This document shows positions 35,858 through 42,733 of a stretch of 60,972 nucleotides of DNA, piece by piece. The notes beneath the pieces are model-generated. The model had not been told where the DNA came from. It ran no database searches and saw only the letters and a list, made by a program, of their open reading frames with translations. Position 1 is the first letter of the stretch; the number at the start of each line of letters is the position of its first letter. The stretch is from Henriciella sp. (GTDB taxonomy: Bacteria > Pseudomonadota > Alphaproteobacteria > Caulobacterales > Hyphomonadaceae), in the NCBI GenBank assembly GCA_027019605.1, contig JALUWJ010000118.1, forward strand, positions 1 through 60,972. Reading direction: 5' to 3'. A program made the position numbers and the translations under genes.

Positions 35858-36289
35858 ATGGAAGCAGAAATGATCAGCCCCGGCGCCGCGGAAATATCCC
35901 GAGGGGTTTTGCGGCTCATGAATGATCATGGCTATGCTGGTGTCACCGAAATGACCTTGGCCAATGGTCGCCGCGCGGACGTGGCTGCGATCGGACCGGG
36001 TGGCGAGATCACGATTGTTGAGATCAAGTCTTCCGTCGCGGATTTTCGAAGCGATCAGAAATGGCCGGAATACCGCCCGTTCTGCGATCGGTTTTACTTT
36101 GCGGTGGGCCAGGATTTTCCGCACGATCTGATCCCGGAAGAGACCGGCTTGATCATCGCCGATGCATTTGGCGGCGCGGTAATCCGCGAAGCTGTCTGCG
36201 AGAAATTGGTTGCGGCGCGGCGCAAAGCCGTGACGCTTCGCTTCGCCCGTCTGGCGGCAACACGCCTGTGTCACCCTGTCATTGCGTGA
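35858..36289 (+). CDS. mmcB: MmcB-family DNA repair protein
   Basis: A 143 aa protein of the MmcB family, linked in Caulobacter to mitomycin C resistance. The start at 35858 has GCGAGG upstream; an extension to 35792 would run through the promoter. The core looks like a PD-(D/E)xK nuclease fold: NGRRADVAAIGP supplies an Asp and ITIVEIKSSVADF supplies the ExK pair, followed by DQKWPEYRPFCDRFYFAVG. It has a predicted LexA-controlled promoter and is followed after 45 bases by an unrecognised protein with a clamp-binding motif. Confidence 0.88.
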   Translation: MEAEMISPGAAEISRGVLRLMNDHGYAGVTEMTLANGRRADVAAIGPGGEITIVEIKSSVADFRSDQKWPEYRPFCDRFYFAVGQDFPHDLIPEETGLIIADAFGGAVIREAVCEKLVAARRKAVTLRFARLAATRLCHPVIA

Positions 36290-36334
36290 GATCGCCTATG
36301 GACTCTTTGAGAATGAAAACCTAGCTGCGCGGTC

Positions 36335-36772
36335 ATGAGTCACGCTTATCCCCTCGGCAAGACCGCTCGCGATGCACTGAAAAATGCGCAAATGGCGGCG
36401 CGTACCCGCTATGAAGCGGAAGATTTAGCCGACGGCGCGGCGATCGCGGCGCTGGAAACGGAATGGCTTACGCCGAGCGCCAAGGACTTGCCGAAAATCC
36501 TTGAGCAGGCGGACGCAAATCCGGGTCACGGTTTTATCCAGAACTATGAGGATGCAGCCGGCAAAACTGTGCTGGCAGTGACCTATTGGAAGCTCGCAAA
36601 GGCCGCGAAAAAGCCAAAACCGAAGCCGGCACCTCCGAAAGACAGCGCGCCGGCTGAGGAAGATCACACCGATGATCTCTATTTCAAATCCGGCCGAACC
36701 AAAAAGAGCCGACGCAAGAAATTCGTCGACCCTAATCAGCTAGATTTGTTTGGTGGTCCGAAAGAGGACTAA
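36335..36772 (+). CDS. Unrecognised protein with C-terminal sliding-clamp motif QLDLF
   Basis: A 145 aa protein of no family that I recognise. The N-terminal about 90 residues are mostly helical (GKTARDALKNAQMAARTRYE, then a domain ending TYWKLAKAAKK). A flexible Lys/Pro/Ala-rich linker follows (KPKPKPAPPKD). The C-terminal tail has the basic patch KKSRRKKF and then the pentapeptide QLDLF at 135-139, which exactly fits the consensus QL(S/D)LF for binding the DNA polymerase beta clamp. Placement behind mmcB suggests a DNA repair or replication accessory protein. That role is inference. Confidence 0.75.
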   Translation: MSHAYPLGKTARDALKNAQMAARTRYEAEDLADGAAIAALETEWLTPSAKDLPKILEQADANPGHGFIQNYEDAAGKTVLAVTYWKLAKAAKKPKPKPAPPKDSAPAEEDHTDDLYFKSGRTKKSRRKKFVDPNQLDLFGGPKED

Positions 36773-36790
36773 TGGCCCGAAAAACAGGTG

Positions 36791-36886
36791 CTCACCCTGA
36801 GCGAAGTCGAAGGAAAAGCACCGGGTTGAAGCGCCTCGTCCTTCGACCCTGGGCCTACGCCAGGGCAGGCCTTCGCTCAGGATGAG
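36791..36886. repeat. REP-like nested palindromic element
   Basis: Outer arms CTCACCCTGAGCGAAG (36791-36806) and CTTCGCTCAGGATGAG (36871-36886) are inverted repeats with one mismatch. Inner arms TCGAAGGA and TCCTTCGA pair inside them, and CCCTGG/CCAGGG forms a further hairpin. It lies between two convergent genes, the usual site of dispersed palindromic elements. The CCTGAGCGAAG core is a common intergenic repeat in many proteobacteria. It may also terminate both transcripts. Confidence 0.8.
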
Positions 36887-36891
36887 GCTGT

Positions 36892-37416
36892 TTAGGCTGG
36901 CTTGAACGTGAGCGCGACGCCATTATTGCAATAGCGCAGGCCCGTTGGGGCGGGGCCGTCTTTGAACACATGACCATGATGGCCGCCGCAGCGCGCGCAG
37001 TGATATTCTGTCCGGGTCATCCAGAGCTTGTTGTCTTCTTTGAAGCCGAGCGTTCCTTCCCGGTAATCCCAGAAGCTGGGCCAGCCAGTGCCGGAATCGT
37101 ATTTCGTGCGACTGTCGAAAATCGCCAGATCGCAGCCCGCGCAGTGGAACACACCTTCGCGTTTCTCGTTATTGAGCGGCGAGGTGAAGGCGCGCTCAGT
37201 CGCTTCGTGGCGCAGGACCTGAAAGGCCAATGGCTCCAACCGTTCTTTCCACTCTGCTTCGGTGAGCGTGCGCCACTCGCTGTCGGCAAACGCTTCAGCG
37301 GCGGAGTCGGCATAGGCTTTGGCGCCGCTATTTGCGCCAGAGCAGGCAGCGATCAGGCCAGCTGGCGCAGCGAGCAGAAAGCTGCGGCGCGCCATGGGAG
37401 GAAAAACTGTTTTCAT
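36892..37416 (-). CDS. msrB: Peptide-methionine (R)-S-oxide reductase, exported lipoprotein-like
   Basis: Reduces R-methionine sulfoxide in proteins. The protein is 174 aa from ATG 37416 (GAGG five bases upstream). Unusually it has a twin-arginine start ARRSFLLAAPAG and a lipobox-like LIAAC with Cys25, implying a periplasmic, possibly lipid-anchored enzyme. The catalytic domain keeps the zinc Cys pairs CAGC (92, 95) and CARC (140, 143), GTGWPSFW and the catalytic Cys163 in RYCNNG. The usual RYC(I/V)NS becomes RYCNNG, a mild deviation. Confidence 0.95.
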   Translation of the reverse strand: MKTVFPPMARRSFLLAAPAGLIAACSGANSGAKAYADSAAEAFADSEWRTLTEAEWKERLEPLAFQVLRHEATERAFTSPLNNEKREGVFHCAGCDLAIFDSRTKYDSGTGWPSFWDYREGTLGFKEDNKLWMTRTEYHCARCGGHHGHVFKDGPAPTGLRYCNNGVALTFKPA

Positions 37417-37580
37417 CATGACCTCAAAATAAGCCGCCTTGCTTAAGCGTCCACTCACAGCTGTTTCAATTTCTTGTTAGAGACCGCTGTAAATCATCGC
37501 GATTGACCCTCGCAATGCTGGGCATTTGCGATTAGGGAACCAAGGTTCTGAAATTAACCAAGATCGTATGAGACTTTTCC

Positions 37581-37841
37581 ATGACCGACCAGATGAGCGA
37601 CAATCTCTCCGAAACCGCACGCGATAAACTTCGCCTGACCGTCGAGCGGATAGAGCGTTTGGAAGAGGAAAAGAAAGAAATCGCGGAACAGATCAAAGAG
37701 GTTTATGGCGAAGCCAAAGCGCTTGGCTATGACACCAAAGCGCTGCGCACCGTGGTCAAACTCCGCAAACAAGATCGCCAAGAGCGCGAAGAGCAAGAAG
37801 CGATCTTGGAAGTCTATCTCGACGCGCTCGGCGAACTATAA
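37581..37841 (+). CDS. gapR: Nucleoid-associated protein GapR (DUF2312)
   Basis: An 86 aa DNA-binding protein. In Caulobacter GapR is essential, binds overtwisted AT-rich DNA ahead of replication and transcription, and affects topoisomerase activity. The whole sequence fits: a long N-terminal helix [20 protein letters not shown], then [20 protein letters not shown] and [20 protein letters not shown]. The length matches the family. Upstream lies a 120-base intergenic region with no gene; downstream is a basic hypothetical protein. Confidence 0.95.
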   Translation: MTDQMSDNLSETARDKLRLTVERIERLEEEKKEIAEQIKEVYGEAKALGYDTKALRTVVKLRKQDRQEREEQEAILEVYLDALGEL

Positions 37842-37887
37842 GGCTTCAATTCTTGCCTGACAGGGGCGGATGCCGTTAAGGACAGGC

Positions 37888-38370
37888 ATGCCGCGTGACG
37901 TCGATGATCGCAAAAGACGCAAAGCCCTGCGCAAGATCCGCAAGGCCGCGATGCTGGCTGAACAAGGCCTGGGCCCGCCGCTCTCTGATTGGGAAAAACA
38001 GTTCCTGGAAGAGGTTGAAGAGCGGATCGAAAAGTTTGGATCAGCCTTTCATGACCTTGAAAAAGGCGCGGCAGATGAGGCGCTATCCTCGCTACAATAT
38101 GTAAAGCTGCGCGAGATCGACAAAAAGGCGCGCGGCAAAGGCAAGTCTGGCTTCAAATCCAAGGGCGGGTTCAAGAAAAAGCCTGCACCGCGCGTTCGGC
38201 AATTGGACGAGGATATGGAGGTCGAGCCAGACCCGCCAAAGCCTTCTAAGCCGACACTGGTGCGCGCCAGCGACTTGCCGCAAGACCAAGCGCCTGCACC
38301 CAAATCTGCCCCTAAACCAACGTCCCGCCCGAAGTTCCGTGTGATTGACGGCGGTGCGGGTGACAATTGA
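37888..38370 (+). CDS. Basic hypothetical protein downstream of gapR (160 aa)
   Basis: A 160 aa soluble protein; ATG 37888 with AAGGA upstream is preferred over ATG 37870. An N-terminal basic helical section (DDRKRRKALRKIRKAAMLAE) leads into a conserved-looking PPLSDWEKQFLEEVEERIEK. A Lys/Gly-rich linker (KKARGKGKSGFKSKGGFKKK) and a Pro-rich C-terminus follow. The composition suggests nucleic-acid binding. I do not recognise a family. It begins 46 bases after gapR and may be co-transcribed. Confidence 0.7.
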   Translation: MPRDVDDRKRRKALRKIRKAAMLAEQGLGPPLSDWEKQFLEEVEERIEKFGSAFHDLEKGAADEALSSLQYVKLREIDKKARGKGKSGFKSKGGFKKKPAPRVRQLDEDMEVEPDPPKPSKPTLVRASDLPQDQAPAPKSAPKPTSRPKFRVIDGGAGDN

Positions 38371-38374
38371 TCTA

Positions 38375-38400
38375 TTATATATACTGTGCCGTATATAAAA
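38375..38400. promoter_or_regulatory. AT-rich palindrome in the promoter of the SDR gene
   Basis: TATATAC and GTATATA are perfect 7-bp inverted arms around a 6-base core, with partial extension to TT/AA on both sides. It lies 24 bases before the SDR start. It could be an operator for an unlinked regulator or overlap a -10 element (TATATA). Confidence 0.45.
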
Positions 38401-38424
38401 TAAACGAGTTAGGATTTCCGCGCC

Positions 38425-39282
38425 ATGAAAACAGTCGTCATTACGGGCGCTTCGACCGGAATCGGTCGCAGCACAGCTGAGCACCTCGCCGCGAAAGGCT
38501 GGCAAGTCTTTGCTGGCGTGCGCAAGGAACAGGATGGCGAAGCACTGACCGCGGCCGACGCGCGGATCAAACCGATCTTGCTCGATGTCACCAATCCAGA
38601 GCAGGTCGATGCTGCGGTTGAGACCATTGGCGCAGCGCTTGGCGGGCAAAAGCTTGCTGGCCTCGTCAACAATGCCGGGATTGCCAATATGGGACCGCTT
38701 GCCGTGCAGCCTCTGGATCAGTTCAAAGCGCATTTCGACGTCAATGTCTTCGGCCTGTTGCGCGCTAGCCAGGCCTTCGCGCCATTGCTCGGAATGGATG
38801 AAAGTCTGTCCGGAAAACCGGGCCGGATTGTCAATATTACCAGCGTTGGCGGGCGCCTCGCAGCGCCTTTCCTGGGCGCCTACACCGCAACCAAGCACGC
38901 CGTGGAGAGCATGACTGACAGTCTGCGGCGCGAACTTGTGATTTTTGGCATCGACGCGATTGCGGTTGGGCCAGGCGCGGTAAAAACACCGATCTGGGAT
39001 AAAGCCGAAGACGCCAATAGTTCCAATCCATATTCGAACTCGCCTTGGGCGCAACCGATCGAAAAATTCAGCGAGACCATGCTTGATGGCGGCCGAACCG
39101 GTCTTGCGCCAGAGGTGATTGCGGAGACCATCGAAAAAGCGCTAACCGCTCGCAAACCGAAAGCCCGGTACGCGCCGGTTCCGGACAAGCTGACCAATTT
39201 CACACTACCAATGCTGCTGCCGAAACGCGTGGTGGACGGCGTGTTCTGGAAGCGTTTTGGGATGAATGGGCCTGACGCTTAA
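38425..39282 (+). CDS. Short-chain dehydrogenase/reductase
   Basis: NAD(P)-dependent oxidoreductase of 285 aa, cytosolic. The cofactor motif TGASTGIG is at 6-13 and LVNNAGIAN follows at about 81-89. The active site has Ser in NITSVGGRL (about 140) and YTATKHAVESM (Tyr153 region). The C-terminal extension contains a hydrophobic run TNFTLPMLLPKRVVDGVFW, common in SDRs acting on lipids or sterols. It is monocistronic and preceded by an AT-rich palindrome. Confidence 0.93.
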   Translation: MKTVVITGASTGIGRSTAEHLAAKGWQVFAGVRKEQDGEALTAADARIKPILLDVTNPEQVDAAVETIGAALGGQKLAGLVNNAGIANMGPLAVQPLDQFKAHFDVNVFGLLRASQAFAPLLGMDESLSGKPGRIVNITSVGGRLAAPFLGAYTATKHAVESMTDSLRRELVIFGIDAIAVGPGAVKTPIWDKAEDANSSNPYSNSPWAQPIEKFSETMLDGGRTGLAPEVIAETIEKALTARKPKARYAPVPDKLTNFTLPMLLPKRVVDGVFWKRFGMNGPDA

Positions 39283-39292
39283 AGCGCGCGGC

Positions 39293-39757
39293 TCAGGCTT
39301 TGTGATAGGGCAGGCCAGCGAGCAGGCTGACAGCGCGGTAAAGCTGCTCTGTGATCATCGCTTTGACCAGTCGATGCGGCCAGGTTTGCGGCCCAAGCGC
39401 GAGCGTCTCTGGGCAAGCCTGACGTACGGCTTTGCTATAGCCTTCAGCCCCGCCAATCAGGAAGCAAAGCTCCGGCGTGCCTGCGTCGCGCAGAGTTTCG
39501 ATCCGCTTCGCGAATTTGACCGATGTCATAGCGGCCCCAAACTCATCTAGCCGGAATACGGGCGCGCCCTTAGGGAGAGCGGAGAGGATCCGCTCGCCTT
39601 CGGCATCGAGGCCGCCGCCACTCGCCAGATCGACAAGCTTGAGCGATCGCAAACCGATCTGCGGCCCGGCTTTGTTGAAGCGCGAGACATAGTCGTCAAC
39701 GAGCTCTTTTTCAGGCCCGGCTTTGAGTTTGCCGACACTGATCAGCGTGATGTGCAT
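39293..39757 (-). CDS. rlmH: 23S rRNA (pseudouridine1915-N3)-methyltransferase
   Basis: SPOUT methyltransferase of 154 aa that methylates pseudouridine 1915 in helix 69 of 23S rRNA. Visible motifs are MHITLISVGKLK at the start, CFLIGGAEGYSKAV in the SAM-knot region (about 108-121) and the C-terminal WPHRLVKAMITEQLYRAVSL and LAGLPYHKA. The length and end are as in E. coli YbeA. It follows rsfS by 17 bases, the usual order in many bacteria. Confidence 0.98.
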   Translation of the reverse strand: MHITLISVGKLKAGPEKELVDDYVSRFNKAGPQIGLRSLKLVDLASGGGLDAEGERILSALPKGAPVFRLDEFGAAMTSVKFAKRIETLRDAGTPELCFLIGGAEGYSKAVRQACPETLALGPQTWPHRLVKAMITEQLYRAVSLLAGLPYHKA

Positions 39758-39774
39758 AATGAAAGAAGCGCGAC

Positions 39775-40170
39775 TTAGACGTCGTCAGGCCGGTGCCCGC
39801 TATCGCCCGCCCAGATCTTTTCAAGATTGTAGAAGGAGCGCACTTCCGGTCGGAACAGGTGGACGATGACGTCCCCAAGATCGATCAGCACCCAGTCAGC
39901 GTTTGGTAGACCTTCAAGCTTTGGCGCCTGGCCGGTCTTCTCTTTGACTTTCTTTGCCAAATGATCGGCAATCGAACTCACATGACGGGCCGAGCGCCCC
40001 GAAGCGATGATCATAATATCAGCGAGTGACGATTTCTCTGTGAGATCAATGATGGTTAAGTCTTCGGCTTTGTCATCTTCCAAGGATGAGATGATCGTGT
40101 CTGAGAACGCGCGAATGTCATCAATGGTCGCCGCGCGGGCCGAATTTGTCTCAGTTTTGACTGCGGACAG
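39775..40170 (-). CDS. rsfS: Ribosomal silencing factor RsfS (probable CTG start)
   Basis: Binds ribosomal protein uL14 and prevents subunit joining in slow growth. The core is clear: DDKAEDLTIIDLTEKSSLAD, then IIASGRSARHVSSIADHLA and the C-terminal VHLFRPEVRSFYNLEKIW. The only ATG/GTG/TTG start is TTG at 40083, which would cut off the N-terminal helix IDDIRAFSDTIISSL that the family normally has. The frame is open upstream to 40209 with no ATG, GTG or TTG. A CTG at 40170 has GGAG seven bases before it and restores the helix, giving 131 aa. The start is inferred. Confidence 0.85.
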   Translation of the reverse strand: MSAVKTETNSARAATIDDIRAFSDTIISSLEDDKAEDLTIIDLTEKSSLADIMIIASGRSARHVSSIADHLAKKVKEKTGQAPKLEGLPNADWVLIDLGDVIVHLFRPEVRSFYNLEKIWAGDSGHRPDDV

Positions 40171-40269
40171 GGTGAAGCTCCATAAAAAATTCCAAGACCG
40201 ACCGTATCACGCGTTGCCAAGACGGCCTAGAGCGAATTCGCAACAGTCACTGAGCAAACCCGTTGCGGC

Positions 40270-40755
40270 CTAATCTGCAACAAATTGGCCAGCGCCGCGG
40301 TCTTTGCGCACGTGTCCGGCCTCAAAAACACGGCCATTCATTGCGATATAGACCCCAGGCGGCTGCATTCGCGCCGCCGCAATCGCGAACCCAACATTGA
40401 AGATCGCGTCGGTTGATCGCAGTCGCGCCGGTTGCATGGCGCCCGTCAGAACGACGGTTTTGTCGCCAATGTCGCGCAAGGCTTCTGCGGTTTGCGCCAT
40501 TGTGTCGGTGCCATGCGTGATCAGAACATGTTTTGCTTCGCAGGCCAGGACTGCATCGCGCACCGCCGCGCGGTCGGCATCGTCGAGCTCCAAACTGTCC
40601 TTTTTCATCAGAGAGGTCAGCGCATAGTCGATGCTGACATTCGCTTCGCTAAGAATGGCATCGAGCGGCGAGGCGCCGACTTGAAATTCGGACAAGGCAT
40701 CAAAGTACACTTTGTCGATGGTGCCGCCTGTGGTGAAAATTTGGAGATCAGTCAT
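40270..40755 (-). CDS. Asparaginase-like domain protein (short, N-terminal domain only)
   Basis: A 161 aa protein matching the N-terminal catalytic domain of L-asparaginase/glutaminase. TTGGTID at 8-14 holds the nucleophile Thr, HGTDT at 81-85 the second Thr-Asp pair, and VVLTGAMQPARL follows. Full asparaginases are about 330 aa with a second domain that completes the active site of the neighbouring subunit; that domain is absent. Short stand-alone versions exist in alphaproteobacteria. It separates nadD (3 bases upstream) from rsfS, so it is probably part of that operon. Confidence 0.85.
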   Translation of the reverse strand: MTDLQIFTTGGTIDKVYFDALSEFQVGASPLDAILSEANVSIDYALTSLMKKDSLELDDADRAAVRDAVLACEAKHVLITHGTDTMAQTAEALRDIGDKTVVLTGAMQPARLRSTDAIFNVGFAIAAARMQPPGVYIAMNGRVFEAGHVRKDRGAGQFVAD

Positions 40756-40758
40756 GGT

Positions 40759-41361
40759 CTATCCGGTACGCAAAGCCGTGGATGAAATGGGATCGAGCGG
40801 CGCCGGGACATAGACCCAGGCGGGCGCTTTCTTTTGAGGTAAGATGCTGGCTGCATGGTCCGCCAAGCGATGACGGTGCATCCGTTTGGCAAACAGGCTG
40901 AATCGGGAGGCGAGTTCAAACCCGGGCCGCGCAATCACCGCAATCGGTATCTGCGCAGCGAGTTTTTCCCAGTCTTTCCAATAGTGAAACGTCATCAAAC
41001 TATCGCCGCCCATGATCCAAACCAGATCAGCGTGCGGGCAGTGCTGGCGCATCATTCGAACCAGATCATAGGTATAGCGCAGCTCTGCTTGCTGCTCGAT
41101 ATTGCTGACCCGGAACGCGCGATTGGTCCTGGTCAGATCCTGCACCGCTGCGAATCGAGCGCTATAATCACTGGGCGCTTCTTTGAGTGGATTGCCAGGC
41201 GTCGGGAACCACCAAACTGCGTCGAGCTTCAGCCGTTTCAAGGCCGTGCTCGCCACGTGGAGATGCCCGCTATGCGGCGGATCGAAACTGCCGCCAAACA
41301 TTCCGATCCGAGCGCGCGTGCTCGACGGTGGCAGGAGAGCGTCGGATCGAATGTGCAGCAT
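40759..41361 (-). CDS. nadD: Nicotinate-nucleotide adenylyltransferase
   Basis: Makes deamido-NAD from nicotinate mononucleotide and ATP. The protein is 200 aa. The nucleotidyltransferase motif GMFGGSFDPPHSGHLHVA (about 20-37) has the GHL-type His pair, and the C-terminal ISSTALR replaces the canonical ISST-x-(I/L)R. WIMGGDSLMTFHYWKDWEKL is a typical NadD stretch. It lies 26 bases downstream of proA on the same strand. Confidence 0.96.
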   Translation of the reverse strand: MLHIRSDALLPPSSTRARIGMFGGSFDPPHSGHLHVASTALKRLKLDAVWWFPTPGNPLKEAPSDYSARFAAVQDLTRTNRAFRVSNIEQQAELRYTYDLVRMMRQHCPHADLVWIMGGDSLMTFHYWKDWEKLAAQIPIAVIARPGFELASRFSLFAKRMHRHRLADHAASILPQKKAPAWVYVPAPLDPISSTALRTG

Positions 41362-41387
41362 CGGAACGCGCCTGTCGGCTGCGCGCT

Positions 41388-42674
41388 TTAGGGGCGCGTC
41401 TGGCCGGTCCCCCGGACGACATATTTGAAGATGGTCAACTGTTCCGCACCAACCGGGCCGCGCGCATGAATGCGCCCGGTCGCGATGCCAATCTCAGCGC
41501 CCATGCCGAACTGTCCGCCATCAGCGAATTGCGTGGAGGCATTGTGAATGACTATGCCGGCATCAATGTCAGACAAGAATTTTTCCGCCGTCGCGGTGTC
41601 TTCTGTGACGATGCATTCGGTGTGGCTGGTGCCATAGGTCGTGATGTGATCGATCGCACCGTCGACGCCATCAACCACCCGGACCGAAATGATTGGCGCG
41701 AGATATTCGGTGCGCCAGTCTTCTTCGGTCGCAGGTTCGATATTTGAGACCAGGGCACGTGAGGCCTCATCGCCCCTCATGGTGCAGCCCGCATCACTGA
41801 GTGCGCTCGCAATAGCGGGCAGCAGCGAGTCAGCCACAGCGCAATCCATCAACAGCGTCTCGGCAGAGCCGCAAATACCGACCCGGCGCATCTTTGAATT
41901 GACGACAATATCGATCGCTTTTTGAGGATCAGCCGCCGCGTCCACATAAGTGTGGCAGAGGCCTTCCAGGTGGCCAATGACGGGGACGCGCGCCTCATCC
42001 TGAACACGGGCGACGAGGCCCTTGCCGCCGCGCGGGACAATCACGTCAATCTGCCCATCGAGGCCGGTCAGCATATGCCCAACCGCGGCACGGTCATTGG
42101 TTTGCACCAATTGCACGGCATCTTCCGGGAGACCCACTGAAGCCAAGCCAGCGCGTAAGGCATTCGCGATCACAATCGCCGATTGCAAGCTCTCACTTCC
42201 AGCGCGCAGGATCGCGGCATTGCCAGACCGCACGCAGAGCGCAGCGGCGTCAGCGGTCACGTTCGGGCGCGCTTCGTAAATGATCCCGACCACGCCGAGC
42301 GGTGTGCGGACGCGGGCAATGTCGAGGCCAGACGGCACAGTCCAGCGGGCGATTTCCTGTCCAACGGGGTCTGGGAATTCAGCTACCGCGCGCAGGGCGT
42401 CTGCAATCGCGCTCACCCGCTCAGGCGTCAGCGCGAGACGATCCAGCATCGCATCGGACAATCCTTTCTCGCGGCCACCGGCCAGATCGGCCTGGTTCGC
42501 GTTCAGGAGGTCAGCTTCAGCCGCCATAAGGGCGTCTGCCATCGCATTGATCGCATCTGTGCGTCCCGGGACTCCAGCCTTGGCAAGCTCTGCAGAAGCA
42601 AGGCGCGCGCGGCGCCCCATATCCAGCATGGTTTCGCGAAGGGTGTCAGCGGGAATGTGTACAGTATCGGCCAT
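41388..42674 (-). CDS. proA: Gamma-glutamyl phosphate reductase
   Basis: Second step of proline synthesis: NADPH-dependent reduction of glutamyl-5-phosphate to the semialdehyde. The 428 aa protein has the aldehyde-dehydrogenase fold. Visible motifs are TPLGVVGIIYEARPNVTADA (about 122-141), VRSGNAAILRAGSE and the catalytic Cys in RVGICGSAETLLMD. The C-terminal GTSHTECIVTED and FGMGAEIGIATGRIHARGPV are diagnostic. proB is not in the window. Confidence 0.98.
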   Translation of the reverse strand: MADTVHIPADTLRETMLDMGRRARLASAELAKAGVPGRTDAINAMADALMAAEADLLNANQADLAGGREKGLSDAMLDRLALTPERVSAIADALRAVAEFPDPVGQEIARWTVPSGLDIARVRTPLGVVGIIYEARPNVTADAAALCVRSGNAAILRAGSESLQSAIVIANALRAGLASVGLPEDAVQLVQTNDRAAVGHMLTGLDGQIDVIVPRGGKGLVARVQDEARVPVIGHLEGLCHTYVDAAADPQKAIDIVVNSKMRRVGICGSAETLLMDCAVADSLLPAIASALSDAGCTMRGDEASRALVSNIEPATEEDWRTEYLAPIISVRVVDGVDGAIDHITTYGTSHTECIVTEDTATAEKFLSDIDAGIVIHNASTQFADGGQFGMGAEIGIATGRIHARGPVGAEQLTIFKYVVRGTGQTRP

Positions 42675-42733
42675 GGCGCGCTTTTGCCGGATTTATGCGC
42701 GCGGAGCAATGAGGGATTCTAAACTGCGCGCAC

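Noticed and set aside
38092-39054. 320-codon minus-strand frame antisense to the SDR at 38425-39282
   Set aside because: The plus-strand SDR has all catalytic motifs; the antisense product looks like nothing known.
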